DNA of 57,458 nt, from NCBI RefSeq assembly GCF_014145635.1, contig NZ_JACHTC010000020.1, positions 1 to 57,458 of the forward strand. The letters are read 5' to 3'. Below, in pieces: positions 26,619-37,267 of the stretch; position 1 is the first letter of the stretch, and every line of letters begins with the position of its first letter. Position numbers and translations under genes: made by a program. The notes below the pieces were generated by a model that had not been told where the DNA came from, did no database searches, and saw nothing but the letters and a program-made list of their open reading frames with translations. This DNA comes from Myroides sp. WP-1 (GTDB lineage Bacteria; Bacteroidota; Bacteroidia; Flavobacteriales; Flavobacteriaceae).

Positions 26619-26715
26619 CGATACAATAATTTAGATCTTAGCATTCATAAGGGGTTAACCTTGTTTTTTGTGCTTTTGTACAACTTTTTTTAAAGTATTT
26701 CAAAGGAAAATCAAC
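26619..26715 (+). repeat. ~97-bp direct repeat, right copy flanking HipBST
   Basis: Same orientation as 24414-24510, with shared blocks CGATACAATAATTTA, GGTTAACCTTGTTTTTTG and GTATTTCAAAGGAAAATCAA. It lies 67 bp before the small gene at 26783, so it may be the original 5' leader of that gene. Confidence 0.85.
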
Positions 26716-26782
26716 TCATTCAATTTAACAGATTTATCGGAGGGACATTGTAGGTGATGTTAATGAACGTAGATCAGGTAAT

Positions 26783-27007
26783 ATGATAGAGCTATTTTCT
26801 ATTGAGGGAAAAAAGATAACCAATACGTATGAAGAAGATGGTATTACGGAGATTACAGCGTTTGAAATTGAAGCGTTGATAGAGAAGAAGTTGGTACTAT
26901 TAGATTTAGATCAAATAGCTGAATCTGCAGCAGAAGAGGAAGAGTGGCCAAAGGGAACTCGATTTGTACAAATTGAATTGGTGAAGAAACAAATATCCAT
27001 TTATTAG
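26783..27007 (+). CDS. small acidic hypothetical protein
   Basis: A 74-aa protein (MIELFSIEGKKITNTYEEDG, with EEEEWPKGTRFVQIEL near the end) without recognised domain. A strong terminator follows 8 bp after the stop, which supports a real transcription unit. The leader matches the direct repeat that also lies left of HipBST. Confidence 0.5.
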   Translation: MIELFSIEGKKITNTYEEDGITEITAFEIEALIEKKLVLLDLDQIAESAAEEEEWPKGTRFVQIELVKKQISIY

Positions 27008-27015
27008 CGTATAGA

Positions 27016-27050
27016 AGCCATCTAGATTAAAATCTAGGTGGCTTTTTTTG
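27016..27050 (+). terminator. intrinsic terminator before the toxin locus
   Basis: A 13-bp stem with one G-T pair (27016-27028 with 27031-27043) and seven T residues. It isolates the toxin operon from upstream transcription. Confidence 0.9.
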
Positions 27051-27295
27051 TGTGTTTTTTTTCAATTGTAGTTACTAGTTAGGTGTAAAAAGACAGGTGT
27101 AGTAAAACTGGATATTTTGTTAAATATGATGTTCTTTTGATTGATGTTTGATTTTTTTGTAAATGATTGTAAATGACTTAAGTGTGCTGTATTTGTTGTG
27201 TTTGGGTGTAATTGTTGAGAATTATTTATTTGATAAATGATTTTTAATCTCATTTTTAAGTATATGTTGTCTTTTTTAATTTAAATGTTTGTTTG

Positions 27296-27303
27296 TATTT
27301 TTG
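27296..27303 (+). promoter_or_regulatory. candidate -7 promoter element of the toxin operon
   Basis: TATTTTTG matches TAnnTTTG exactly, 34 bp before the first gene of the operon. A TTG lies 26 bp upstream (27267-27269), longer than usual. The rest of the 27051-27295 gap is AT-rich and shows nothing else. Confidence 0.45.
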
Positions 27304-27337
27304 CGAAAAAAAAGTTAAATAAAGAAAAATTACCATT

Positions 27338-28708
27338 TTGAAATCACAGTTAATACTGAAAGGTGTAGGGGTAGTAATGGCATTCATTCTGCTATATAGT
27401 TGCTACAACGAACAGAGTGAACCAGTACAAGCTTCGTTTGAATATCAATACACAAAAGCCAATCAAACCATTCCCGCTCTTCTTACTTTTATCAATAAAT
27501 CTACAGGTGGAGATCATTATTCTTGGGAATTTGAAGGAGGGCATCCACAAACTTCTTCTGCAAAAGACCCTGGGCAGGTATCCTATGTCAAACCGGGTAA
27601 ATACACGGTTACCTTAACAGTAACGAATGTAGATGGAGAGGAAAATACCACAAGTCAAGTTATTGAGCTTTTCGATACTGTAAAAGGAGATTTTACCTAT
27701 ACCGTAGCCGGAAGTAAGTACCCTCCTGTTGTAGTAACAATAACCAATGATATTGAGGGAGAGGGATTGAATTATTTATGGCAGTTGGAAGGATCTCAAA
27801 TTAAAGAGTTTAAAGGAAAAACGCCTCCTGCGCTTCAGTATGAGGTACCAGGAACCTATGATTTAATTGTCTTGGTGAGTAATGGACAAGATACGGTTCG
27901 AAAAGTAAAAACGTTAGAAGTAGCCCCTGATATTGCTGTTGATTTTACGTGGGAAGTAGCGCATCGTGATTATGATTACCAAGCACCTGTTCAAGTACAC
28001 TTTAAGAATAAAACAATTGCTGCAGATACATTTCAATGGGAATTTGAAGGAAGTGCTACTCCAACGAGTACAGCAGTTGAGCCAACTGTTGTTTTTAATC
28101 GAGTAGGAAAGCAAAAAATTAAACTAACGGCAAGTAATGACAAAAAGAGTAAATCGATTGTCAAAGAAATTGCTATTTATGAAGATACCAATTTGTATGT
28201 ATTAACGGATATTAAATTGGGAAATATGTTTAGTCACAATACGAGTGAAATACCTGCTTTATATTCAACTAGTCAAAGACAAGCCTATTTTACCAGTGAG
28301 GTCGATGCTCAAATAGCACCTGCTATTGATGTTGTATTTACAGGGATGACAAGTAATCTTTCGCGAAGTAAATTTAGCAGTCCTTCTTCGATTCACACGA
28401 GTGGATTGCTGCCTTTTGAAGGCGGTCAACACGTGAAAATTATCAATTCTCAAGAGCTGTGTAATTGCGGAGTGAATTTTACAATAACTGATTTCTTGGC
28501 TTTAGAAAATGACCGTCCGCTTCAGCGTATTGAGATTGTAGAAACAGCTGGTGGACAGCAGTTCTTTACAAATCAACAACAGCGCATTGTTTTATTTGAG
28601 ACAAGTGATGGGCGAAAAGGGGCAATATATGTAAAGGAATTTGTTCAAGTCAACACACAACATGCGTATGTTTTGTGTGATATAAAAGTTCAAAAAGTAA
28701 GGAGATAA
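27338..28708 (+). CDS. PKD-domain surface lipoprotein
   Basis: A 456-aa protein. The likely TTG start gives a good lipoprotein signal (KGVGVVMAFILLYSC, then YNEQ). A start at the ATG at 27377 would cut it short. Three PKD-like domains lie at ~30-110 (YSWEFEGG, then GKYTVTLTVTNVDG), ~115-195 (LNYLWQLEG, GTYDLIVLVSNG) and ~200-290 (FQWEFEGSATPTSTAVEP, GKQKIKLTASND). The C-terminal 165 residues are an extra beta-rich domain with a CNCG motif. It is the first gene of the toxin operon, and the next gene starts one base after its stop. It may be a surface scaffold. Confidence 0.75.
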   Translation: MKSQLILKGVGVVMAFILLYSCYNEQSEPVQASFEYQYTKANQTIPALLTFINKSTGGDHYSWEFEGGHPQTSSAKDPGQVSYVKPGKYTVTLTVTNVDGEENTTSQVIELFDTVKGDFTYTVAGSKYPPVVVTITNDIEGEGLNYLWQLEGSQIKEFKGKTPPALQYEVPGTYDLIVLVSNGQDTVRKVKTLEVAPDIAVDFTWEVAHRDYDYQAPVQVHFKNKTIAADTFQWEFEGSATPTSTAVEPTVVFNRVGKQKIKLTASNDKKSKSIVKEIAIYEDTNLYVLTDIKLGNMFSHNTSEIPALYSTSQRQAYFTSEVDAQIAPAIDVVFTGMTSNLSRSKFSSPSSIHTSGLLPFEGGQHVKIINSQELCNCGVNFTITDFLALENDRPLQRIEIVETAGGQQFFTNQQQRIVLFETSDGRKGAIYVKEFVQVNTQHAYVLCDIKVQKVRR

Positions 28709-28709
28709 G

Positions 28710-30368
28710 ATGAGGACTAGAGTAGGATGTATTGCTTTGTTTTTATTGGGATGCATATCAATACAAGCACAACAGATTGATATAGAAACGCTCATGAAAA
28801 CTAGTAAGGTGAAGGTGTATGGCGGAATCAATGCCAATGGAATGTATAACAATGCGGGTACGGGAAACCAAGATCCCTTTACGTATACACTGAGTGGAAA
28901 TTTAGGGGCAAGTTATAAAATGTTTTCGATGCCCATTAGTTATACGATTACCAATCTAGGAGATCAGTTTGGCTATCAGATGCCGTATGACTTTAATCGT
29001 TTTAGTTTAGCTCCAAAGTACAAGTGGATTCAAGCCTATTTGGGAGATGCAAGTATGAGTTTTTCCAATTACACCCTAAATGGTCATCCGTTTAGAGGTA
29101 TTGGAGCGGAGTTAACCCCCAAAGGACCTGTAAAAGTTAGTTTTATGGGTGGGCGACTCCTTAAACCAACAGAAGCAGATAGCTTAGGATACCAAGTTGC
29201 GACGTATAAGCGAATTGGAGTTGGAGGAAAAATCGATTTTGAACAAGATCAATATAAGTTGGAATATATTTCCTTTTATGCCAAGGACAAAGAAAACTCG
29301 ATTGTCAATTCTGGTGGAGCAATTGCCAAAGAAAATTCAGTGAATAGTTTTAAAGTACATACAACGGTTATTCCCAATGTTGAACTAGAAGTGGAATATG
29401 CGTTGTCTATACTTTATGATTTAATTCCTCAACAAATAGAAGATAATACATCGACATTAAAAACGCGATCTACACACAAAGCAGTAAAGACATCGGCGAA
29501 TTATAATCTAAGTAAATATCGCATTGGTTTGGTTTATGAAAATGTGGATCCTGAATACCAAACACTAGGTGCAATGTATTTTAATAATGATTTGGAAAAC
29601 GTAGGTGTTACTTTTTCCGGACCGTTTGTAAAAGATCGCTTGATGATTAGCACCCAATTGGGGTATCAACGCGATAATCTCGATAAGAAGAAAGCACAAG
29701 ACAGCAAACGCTTAGTGGGAACACTAAATGCGAGCTTTATTGTTAATGAGCAATTGAATATCAGCGGTAGTTATTCCAATTTTTCTACCCATACGAATAG
29801 AAGGTTGGATCAATTTGATTATATCAATGATCCTAATTTAAACCCCGCAGATACTTTAAACTACAAACAGCTCTCTCAAAATGCCAATGCAAATATCAAT
29901 TACATCTTAGGCAAGGAGAAGCAGCACAATATTAATTTCAATTATTCCATAGCTGGACAAGCGAATAAACAAGGAGGCGTAATTCGCAAAGGACAATCGA
30001 GTACGGTTCAGAATTTTAATTTGGTTCACACGCTAACAATGAAAAGTATAGCGGCTGGACTGAGTACTTCTTTGAATTATACAGATAATAAAATTAGTGC
30101 GATGAACTCCAATTCGTATGGTGCTGGCGTGAATTTTATGAAGAAATTTTTAGACAATAAGCTCAATGCCACTTTAGGGGGACTTTACAATCAAATGCAA
30201 ACCAAAACGGGGAATAACAGCGTATATGGAGTGAAGTTCAACGCGAGTTATGTGTTTTTGGAACAACACAATTTTTCATTGAATGGCGTGCAGATGTTTA
30301 GACAGCTATACACGGGAATGAACACCAATGATTTAACCTTAACCTTCAACTATAGTTATAGTTTCTAG
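28710..30368 (+). CDS. outer-membrane beta-barrel protein
   Basis: A 552-aa protein with a signal peptide (RTRVGCIALFLLGCISIQAQ). The rest is a long run of alternating strands rich in Gly, Asn and aromatics (YTLSGNLGASYKMFSMPISY), ending in LTFNYSYSF with a terminal Phe as outer-membrane barrels do. It is larger than the PorP/SprF partners of SprB (about 300 aa) and no family name can be given. Its place between a surface lipoprotein and giant exported proteins suggests a pore or anchor for them. Confidence 0.7.
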   Translation: MRTRVGCIALFLLGCISIQAQQIDIETLMKTSKVKVYGGINANGMYNNAGTGNQDPFTYTLSGNLGASYKMFSMPISYTITNLGDQFGYQMPYDFNRFSLAPKYKWIQAYLGDASMSFSNYTLNGHPFRGIGAELTPKGPVKVSFMGGRLLKPTEADSLGYQVATYKRIGVGGKIDFEQDQYKLEYISFYAKDKENSIVNSGGAIAKENSVNSFKVHTTVIPNVELEVEYALSILYDLIPQQIEDNTSTLKTRSTHKAVKTSANYNLSKYRIGLVYENVDPEYQTLGAMYFNNDLENVGVTFSGPFVKDRLMISTQLGYQRDNLDKKKAQDSKRLVGTLNASFIVNEQLNISGSYSNFSTHTNRRLDQFDYINDPNLNPADTLNYKQLSQNANANINYILGKEKQHNINFNYSIAGQANKQGGVIRKGQSSTVQNFNLVHTLTMKSIAAGLSTSLNYTDNKISAMNSNSYGAGVNFMKKFLDNKLNATLGGLYNQMQTKTGNNSVYGVKFNASYVFLEQHNFSLNGVQMFRQLYTGMNTNDLTLTFNYSYSF

Positions 30369-30370
30369 AT

Positions 30371-33300
30371 ATGAAAAAGATAGTATTGTTTGTTGCTTTA
30401 TTTAGTTTGTATAGTATAACTCTTCAAGCTCAACAGACAGGTGCAGATGCAGCTGAAAAGGTAACTGAAGCGGTAGCTCAACTAAATAAAGTAAAAGAAA
30501 GTGGAAATTGGACGGACAACTTCAGCAGTGAAGATTTGATGACCTTGCCTATTGGAATAGCAACGGGAAATGATAATGCACTATATCAAGTAGCCATAAC
30601 AAAGGCGAAGTTTTTTCCAGAATATGCTGAAGTAACGGTGTTCTGCCAAATTGATATTCCGCAAGGAACCAATCAACAGGGAAATCAAAATGCACCTCGA
30701 TCGTTGTATTTTGGGGCAGATGGTATTAAAATATCGAATCAAGGAGGTATCATTGGTGATGCCAAGCTTACCTTATTAGGCGACGTCCATGTAGAATTAG
30801 GAAGTAAATGGGGTATGTCCTTATATGGTGGATTTGATATGGATACTGGTACAGTACTCAATCAAACTTACGTAACCATTGATTGTGATGGGTTTAAGGA
30901 ACTCCATCTAACGGGTACCGTTCACTTTAGTGATGAATTAATAAAGAGAATAGACACCAATATGGGGGATGTTATACCTGGAACTACACGTGAATACGAT
31001 CATCCTCTATTGGGAAAACAAATCATGCCCAACCGAGTAAAAGGGGATTTTCGCTTTACGGCTAAGAGTTGGAATGATATCTTGGTGAGTGTAAGTATGG
31101 AACCTTTCACCTTAGCTGAAAAACAAAATGGAGAAAACTATCAAGGAAACTTTCAATTTCACGTCAATAATGCGGTTTTAGATTTATCGGATAGTCGCAA
31201 TGATGTTAGTGTGGTTTTTCCAAGAGAATACAGAGAAAATGGACTGTTGTTTCCAACAGAGCAGAGTTGGAGAGGGGTGTATGTCGAAAGTTTAGCGGTG
31301 GCTTTACCAGCTGAATTTAAAACAAAGGACCATCCTACAAAACGCATAGAAATAGGAACGCGTAATTTAATTATTGATAAACACGGTGTTTCGGGTATTT
31401 TTTCTGCCACGAATCTCTTTCCTTTAGATAAAGGAACAACATCTACAACGAATGCATGGGCCTATTCACTTGATTTATTAGAGGTTAGTTTTGTAACCAA
31501 TCAATTAAAAGGAGGAAGGTTAGAAGGGGATATCCTCTTGCCTATTAGTAAGGCAAAAGAAGGAGAGCAAGCGTCAAAAACGGCTCTGGGGTATCATGGT
31601 TTTATCTCGCGAAGAGAATATGGGCTTCAAGTCATCACAAGAGACGATATCGATTTCAATATTTGGCAGGCTAAGGGAGTTTTAGCGAGTGGAAGTGCAG
31701 TAGAATTAAAAGTAAAAGAAGGAAAATTCTTGCCTAAAGCCAATTTAAGTGGTCGAATTTCTTTTCACGTTAAAAATAATGAGGCGAAACAAGATGATCC
31801 TAATGAAAAGGATTTAGTTGCGTTTCAAAACATAGATTTCCAAGACCTTCAATTGCAAACCGTAGCTCCGATGATTGCCGTTCGAAGTATGGGAACCAAA
31901 GGAGAATTGAAATTCAATAATTTTCCTGTGTCTATTGGCAACATTGAAGTGAGAATGGACGATCGCTATGCTGCCTTGCGTTTTGATCTTGGCTTGAATT
32001 TAATGGATAGCAATATGTTTTCGGCTCAAGGGGGAATATCCATTGTAGGAAAATTAGGTTCAGAAGGAGTGGTTCAGAAATGGAGATTCGACAAGATCGA
32101 TATTCACAAGATTATTGTGGATGGTAGTTTTAGTGGGATGAATATCCACGGTCGATTAGATTTGATGAAAAAGGATCCTGTATATGGAGATGGATTTAAT
32201 GCGGAGTTATCGGTGCAGTACACAGGAGTTCCAGCAGGTGAAGATACAGCAGAAGGCAGCCAAGGAGAAGGCATGTTTGGAATAAAGAGTAAAGCTATTT
32301 TCGGACGCAAAGACTTTAGATACTGGTATTTTGATGCTTCGGTAAATTTTAAAGGTGCCTTTATCACTGGTTTTGGTGGAGGAGCTTATTATCAGATGCG
32401 AAGAAAAGCAGGATTAGATCCTACGGAGTTTTCGCCTTCAGGATTGTCCTATGAACCGGATTATAAAACAGGATTAGGTGTAAAAGCGCTCCTTCGAATG
32501 GGATTTGCGGGTATGGTTGATGCAGAGGCTTCTTTTGAAACGGCCTTTACCAAATCAGGTGGGATTGCATTTATTGGAATGTATGGACGTGGTACAATTT
32601 TAAGTGAAATTCCGGGTGGAAGTGCGATTGCTAATGCGATTGCTAGAGTACAACAAAGTACGGATTATTTTAATAAAGCTCTCCCTCTAGATATTCTTGA
32701 TGTTGTGGGAGGAGTTCAAGGGGCTAAGGACGATTTTAAGCAATTAGGTCAAGATTTATTGTCAACCGCTCCAAATACACCAACGGGGAGTTTAGTTACT
32801 ACAGCAGAAAAAGAAATGCCAACGGATAAAAGCGGAGGGATAGCTTTTGGCTTTAGAACGCAGGTGGGTATAGAACACGATATAGAGAATGGATCTGTAT
32901 TCGGTATGTTTAAAGCATATCTAGATGTACCTGGCGGATTGATTTCAGGAACAGGACCTGATGGAACGGTGGGATATGCTGAGTTTTACAAAGGACGCAA
33001 GGATTGGCACCTCTATATGGGAACACCTGATCAAAAGGTAGGCGTGAAATTGGGTATTGGAAGTGTCTTCTTAAAAATTGGTTCTTACTTTATGTCGGGA
33101 ACCAAGCTTCCTGATAGTCCACCACCACCAGCTCAAGTAGCCCGTATGCTTGGGGTAGATGCTAAAGAATTAGACTATATGCGCGATGAAAACCAACTGG
33201 CTAATGCTGGAGGAATGGCCTTTGGAGCGAGTTTAGAAATTGATACAGGGAATTTGAATTTCTTGATTATGTATGCTCGATTCATGGCAGGAATGGGCTT

Positions 33301-35104
33301 TGATATTATGTTGAAAGATTACGGAGATGCTTCTTGCTTAAACACGAGTTCGGATCGCATTGGTATTGATGGTTGGTATGCCAACGGACAAGCCTATGCC
33401 TATTTACAAGGAGAGTTGGGAATTCGCGTGAAACTTTGGTTTATCAAAATGAAAATTCCTATTCTAACCGCAGGTGCCGCAGCGTTGATGCAGGCAAAAT
33501 TGCCAAACCCTTTCTGGGCTAGAGGCTATGTTGGTGGACATATGAATGTTCTGGGTGGATTGATCAAAGGAAAATTTAGATTTAAGGTAACTATAGGGAA
33601 GGAATGTGAGTTTGCAGATGCTGGAATACTTGGTGGAATGAAGATGATTACCGATTTAACGCCAAAAGAAAACAGTGAAGACGTTGATGTGTTTACAGCA
33701 CCTCAAGCAACTTTCTCTATGAAAGTCAATGAACCGTTGATCATTCCTGAAGACAGTGGAGATAATACGTATAAAGTGGTATTGGATACATTTAGAATTA
33801 TAGATGAAGCAGGAGTAGAAGTACCTTCTTCAATTGAGTTTTCTCAAATGAAAGATCGCGCTACGATTCTCCCTACTGATGTATTGGGATCGAGAAAGAA
33901 ATACAAAGTAGAAGTTGAGGTTAGCTTCTATAAATTAGAAAATGGAACATATATCCCTGTTCTAGAGAATGGTAAACCCGCAAAAGAAACCAAAAGCGTT
34001 GAATTTATCTCGGGTGAAGCGCCTGAGTATATTCCGTTGCACAATATTAAATACGCTTACCCTGTGGTCAATCAACAGTATCTATATACTAAAGAATATC
34101 CACAAGGATACATTCAATTAAAACAAGGACAGGATTATTTATTTGAGCTAGATCAATGGGAAACCACAATTAAAATGACAGATAAAGAATCAAAAGAAGC
34201 ATTTGACGTTGGGTTTGCTTATAACACAAGTTCAAACCAAGTAAATTATGAATTGCCGAAAAAGCTAAAAAATCAGAAAGAATACTTGTTCTCAATTATC
34301 AGTACCAGTAAAACAGGACAAGTGATTGACAGAGAAAAAACAAGGGCTTATGCAGGTCAAACAGAAACGGGACAATCGACAAATGAAGAGGGGAATGATA
34401 TTCAGATTACTGAAAATCAGGCAGAAACTGTATTGTCAGAGGGAGAAGTAGATCGCTTGTCTTATGGATTTGCTACAAGTAAGTATAAAACGTTTGTCGA
34501 TAAGATGAAGGCAATCAAAACAACATCGTACAATTTTGGTGTGAAGTATTCCGATGCCATTTCATTAGAGAATGCCATTCGTTCCGATGAACCTTTTGAA
34601 TCCATCGAATTGACAGGATCTAATTTTACAGATGGTCAACCGTTATTGATTCCCGAAGCGACGTTGGATGACAAGTATTTTACAATTGATATCAATCCGT
34701 ATTTGTACGCCAATTATCAAGGAGAGGGGCAATATACGTTTACGCATCGAGATACAGATGAATACGGAATAGTACCGAGTAAGGCTTTGTTTATTAGAAG
34801 TTATTATTTGATGAGTGCGGACCGAAATGTGAACAAGACATGGAGAATGTCATACTTCCCATATACGTATAATTTGGGACAAATTTACAAAGAAGACTGG
34901 GTCAATCTAACGGATCAAATTGCAAATGATGCGATCGATCATCCTCTTGTGCCTAACTCGATTTACTATGAACTCTTGCGCAAGCGCTTTGAATTCATGC
35001 GTCACGGCGATTACAATATAAAGTTGCATTACACCTTACCAGGAGATAAACAAAAAGCAACGTATCAGTATAAGTACAAAAACTTAAATGAATTTAGATT
35101 TTAG
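30371..35104 (+). CDS. giant exported protein of the toxin operon (1577 aa)
   Basis: It has a signal peptide (MKKIVLFVALFSLYSITLQAQ). The first ~800 residues are beta-rich with repeated LxLxGDVHVELGSKWG-type strands, as in translocation or barrel-like assemblies. Residues ~880-1100 are glycine-rich (VGVKLGIGSVFLKIGSYFMS, YVGGHMNVLGGLIKGKFRF), and the C-terminal ~450 contain Ig-like segments. No T9SS sorting domain is present. I recognise no family. Three bases separate it from the barrel gene and four from the Fn3 gene, so it belongs to the same machine and may form part of the export or display structure. Confidence 0.65.
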   Translation: MKKIVLFVALFSLYSITLQAQQTGADAAEKVTEAVAQLNKVKESGNWTDNFSSEDLMTLPIGIATGNDNALYQVAITKAKFFPEYAEVTVFCQIDIPQGTNQQGNQNAPRSLYFGADGIKISNQGGIIGDAKLTLLGDVHVELGSKWGMSLYGGFDMDTGTVLNQTYVTIDCDGFKELHLTGTVHFSDELIKRIDTNMGDVIPGTTREYDHPLLGKQIMPNRVKGDFRFTAKSWNDILVSVSMEPFTLAEKQNGENYQGNFQFHVNNAVLDLSDSRNDVSVVFPREYRENGLLFPTEQSWRGVYVESLAVALPAEFKTKDHPTKRIEIGTRNLIIDKHGVSGIFSATNLFPLDKGTTSTTNAWAYSLDLLEVSFVTNQLKGGRLEGDILLPISKAKEGEQASKTALGYHGFISRREYGLQVITRDDIDFNIWQAKGVLASGSAVELKVKEGKFLPKANLSGRISFHVKNNEAKQDDPNEKDLVAFQNIDFQDLQLQTVAPMIAVRSMGTKGELKFNNFPVSIGNIEVRMDDRYAALRFDLGLNLMDSNMFSAQGGISIVGKLGSEGVVQKWRFDKIDIHKIIVDGSFSGMNIHGRLDLMKKDPVYGDGFNAELSVQYTGVPAGEDTAEGSQGEGMFGIKSKAIFGRKDFRYWYFDASVNFKGAFITGFGGGAYYQMRRKAGLDPTEFSPSGLSYEPDYKTGLGVKALLRMGFAGMVDAEASFETAFTKSGGIAFIGMYGRGTILSEIPGGSAIANAIARVQQSTDYFNKALPLDILDVVGGVQGAKDDFKQLGQDLLSTAPNTPTGSLVTTAEKEMPTDKSGGIAFGFRTQVGIEHDIENGSVFGMFKAYLDVPGGLISGTGPDGTVGYAEFYKGRKDWHLYMGTPDQKVGVKLGIGSVFLKIGSYFMSGTKLPDSPPPPAQVARMLGVDAKELDYMRDENQLANAGGMAFGASLEIDTGNLNFLIMYARFMAGMGFDIMLKDYGDASCLNTSSDRIGIDGWYANGQAYAYLQGELGIRVKLWFIKMKIPILTAGAAALMQAKLPNPFWARGYVGGHMNVLGGLIKGKFRFKVTIGKECEFADAGILGGMKMITDLTPKENSEDVDVFTAPQATFSMKVNEPLIIPEDSGDNTYKVVLDTFRIIDEAGVEVPSSIEFSQMKDRATILPTDVLGSRKKYKVEVEVSFYKLENGTYIPVLENGKPAKETKSVEFISGEAPEYIPLHNIKYAYPVVNQQYLYTKEYPQGYIQLKQGQDYLFELDQWETTIKMTDKESKEAFDVGFAYNTSSNQVNYELPKKLKNQKEYLFSIISTSKTGQVIDREKTRAYAGQTETGQSTNEEGNDIQITENQAETVLSEGEVDRLSYGFATSKYKTFVDKMKAIKTTSYNFGVKYSDAISLENAIRSDEPFESIELTGSNFTDGQPLLIPEATLDDKYFTIDINPYLYANYQGEGQYTFTHRDTDEYGIVPSKALFIRSYYLMSADRNVNKTWRMSYFPYTYNLGQIYKEDWVNLTDQIANDAIDHPLVPNSIYYELLRKRFEFMRHGDYNIKLHYTLPGDKQKATYQYKYKNLNEFRF

Positions 35105-35107
35105 ACG

Positions 35108-37258
35108 ATGAAAGTAATTGATTTAAATAAAGAAACAAATCGAACCAATACAGTCCACAAGATTATAGTTGGAGTCATGCTATTGTTATCAGCCTTGAGT
35201 TTTGCACAAGATACTTCTGAAGCAATAGAACAACCGATGGTTAAGATAGCAGCACGTGCGCAAGAGGATGCAGTACTATTGCGATGGGGAGTTACCACAC
35301 CCAGTGCATGGAGAAAAGCCAAGGAGAATGGTTATGTACTTTATAGACGATTAGTTAAGAAAGACGGACAAATTATCGAACATGCACCTAAAGAAACGCT
35401 AGCAGATAATATTCAACCTGCTACACAGGAATTGTGGGAAAAAGCGATTGTAGAAGATAAAAATGAATATGCGGCAGTAATTGCACAGGCGCTATTTGGT
35501 GAAAGTTTTCAGATGGAAGATACAGGAGAGATAGAAGATAGTGAGCTTGGGAGAATCATCAATACAGCTGAGGAAATTGATCAACGCTTTTTGTTTTCGC
35601 TTTATGCGGCTGATATGTCTTTTGAAGCTAGTTTGTTAGCCGGATGGGGATATATTGATAGAAAGGTAAAAAAAGGAGAGGAATATATCTATCAAGTAGA
35701 AGTTAGAGCAGAAAATAGTATTGGAAAAGGTGCTACACTAATTGGTGTAGATCAGTATGAACCCTTGCCGATGATTGAGGATTTTATCGCGATGGGGGGA
35801 GATAAAAATGTACTTTTTGGTTGGTCTGCAACCTTATACCGCAATGTTTATGTTTCCTATGTTATCGAAAAATCGGAGCAGGAAGAAGGACCATTTTTCC
35901 CGCTAAGTGAAAGAGGAATAGTCGATTTGCACGCGGCAACAGCAGATAGCAAGCAAAATCCACTCATTTATTATGCAGATACTTTAGCAATTAATAATAA
36001 AGCCTATTATTATCGCATTTATGGGATCAGCTCTTTTGGAGAAAAGGGACAAGTATCCAAGCCGATTGTTGTAAAGGGGATCGTTGAAAATGAGGTAGCT
36101 CCAGTTCTGCAGGGATTTTCCTATGACAACCAAGGTGGAGTGGAACTCTTTTGGGATTTCCCAAAAGAAAAAGAAGCTGATATAAAAGGGTTTGAGCTGG
36201 AAGTAGCTACCTCTATGGAAGGAGGATTTACAAGAGTTGGAGGAATACTAGATAAGACTAAACGCAGTCACAAGCAAAAAGACTTAGAACCGTCGAATTA
36301 TTTTAAAGTTGCTGCAATTGGATTAAACGATAGAAAAGTACAATCCATGAGTGTTTTAGTTCAGCCGATTGATAGTATACCACCTGCTATTCCTACAGGA
36401 TTGCAAGGGCAAATCGATAGTTTGGGCGTGGTGCGTTTAACTTGGAACGCCAATACAGAAAAAGACTTGTTGGGGTATCGCATCATTAGAGGACAACAAG
36501 CCGATGAAGATTTTGTCGATGTATTTAGAAATGCCTATCCCACCAATCAGTACATTGATTCGGTGAATTTAAAATTTTCCAATAAAAAAGTATATTATCG
36601 AATTGCAGCAGAAGATAAACGACACAACGTGTCAGAATTCTCGGAAGTATTAGTTTTAGAGAAACCGACGACTATTCCACCTATCGCACCTATTTTTATC
36701 AATTTTGAATTACAAGCAGATGGAGTTGTATTATTCTGGGAAAATAGCAGCAGTGAAGATGTAGATTTAGTTGTACTATCGAGAAGAAAAAGAGGAGAGG
36801 TCTTATGGCAGTCTTTAGCGCATTTTAGTGAAGGGGAAAGCTCTTATACCGATCAACACAATTTAGAACCCAAACAGGAATATGAATACCAGATTCAGGC
36901 GAAAAACACCGCTAATTTATGGTCTGATTCTGGTGCAATTAATACGAAAATAACGATTGAAACCTTAAATATTAAAGCTAGAAAGGTATTGAAGAATATT
37001 GAAGCAATAGTGGATAGAGAAAAACGAAGAGTATTGCTCAAATGGGATTATAGCGTCGATAAAGCGAAAATTGATTCTATCGAAATCTATAAAAATGAAG
37101 TAGGAAAAACGCCTTTTTTATGGAAAGTAATCAAGAGTAGTGATGCTGACTTTATTTTAGATAGTCAGTTGTCATTGAATACAGCCTATGAATATCACTT
37201 GCTTCCTAATGTAAAAGAAGGAATCGGCAAGGGAGAGCAAATTGAGGTTAAATTTTAA
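35108..37258 (+). CDS. exported fibronectin type III repeat protein
   Basis: A 716-aa protein. The N-terminus has a hydrophilic lead and then a signal-like core (IIVGVMLLLSALSFAQ). About six Fn3-like units follow, each with a conserved W on the B strand and a Y near the F strand: VLLRWGVTTPSAW, VLFGWSATLYRNVYVSY, VELFWDFPKEKEADIKGF, VRLTWNANTEKDLLGY, VVLFWENSSSEDVDL and VLLKWDYSVDKAKI. It has no catalytic motif. The chain is probably a spacer or adaptor on the cell surface in the toxin complex. Confidence 0.75.
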   Translation: MKVIDLNKETNRTNTVHKIIVGVMLLLSALSFAQDTSEAIEQPMVKIAARAQEDAVLLRWGVTTPSAWRKAKENGYVLYRRLVKKDGQIIEHAPKETLADNIQPATQELWEKAIVEDKNEYAAVIAQALFGESFQMEDTGEIEDSELGRIINTAEEIDQRFLFSLYAADMSFEASLLAGWGYIDRKVKKGEEYIYQVEVRAENSIGKGATLIGVDQYEPLPMIEDFIAMGGDKNVLFGWSATLYRNVYVSYVIEKSEQEEGPFFPLSERGIVDLHAATADSKQNPLIYYADTLAINNKAYYYRIYGISSFGEKGQVSKPIVVKGIVENEVAPVLQGFSYDNQGGVELFWDFPKEKEADIKGFELEVATSMEGGFTRVGGILDKTKRSHKQKDLEPSNYFKVAAIGLNDRKVQSMSVLVQPIDSIPPAIPTGLQGQIDSLGVVRLTWNANTEKDLLGYRIIRGQQADEDFVDVFRNAYPTNQYIDSVNLKFSNKKVYYRIAAEDKRHNVSEFSEVLVLEKPTTIPPIAPIFINFELQADGVVLFWENSSSEDVDLVVLSRRKRGEVLWQSLAHFSEGESSYTDQHNLEPKQEYEYQIQAKNTANLWSDSGAINTKITIETLNIKARKVLKNIEAIVDREKRRVLLKWDYSVDKAKIDSIEIYKNEVGKTPFLWKVIKSSDADFILDSQLSLNTAYEYHLLPNVKEGIGKGEQIEVKF

Positions 37259-37267
37259 GAAAGAGAG

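Noticed and set aside
26499..26693. 64-codon frame between HipBST and the small gene
   Set aside because: It runs into the right direct repeat, and the equivalent frame is not kept in the left copy.
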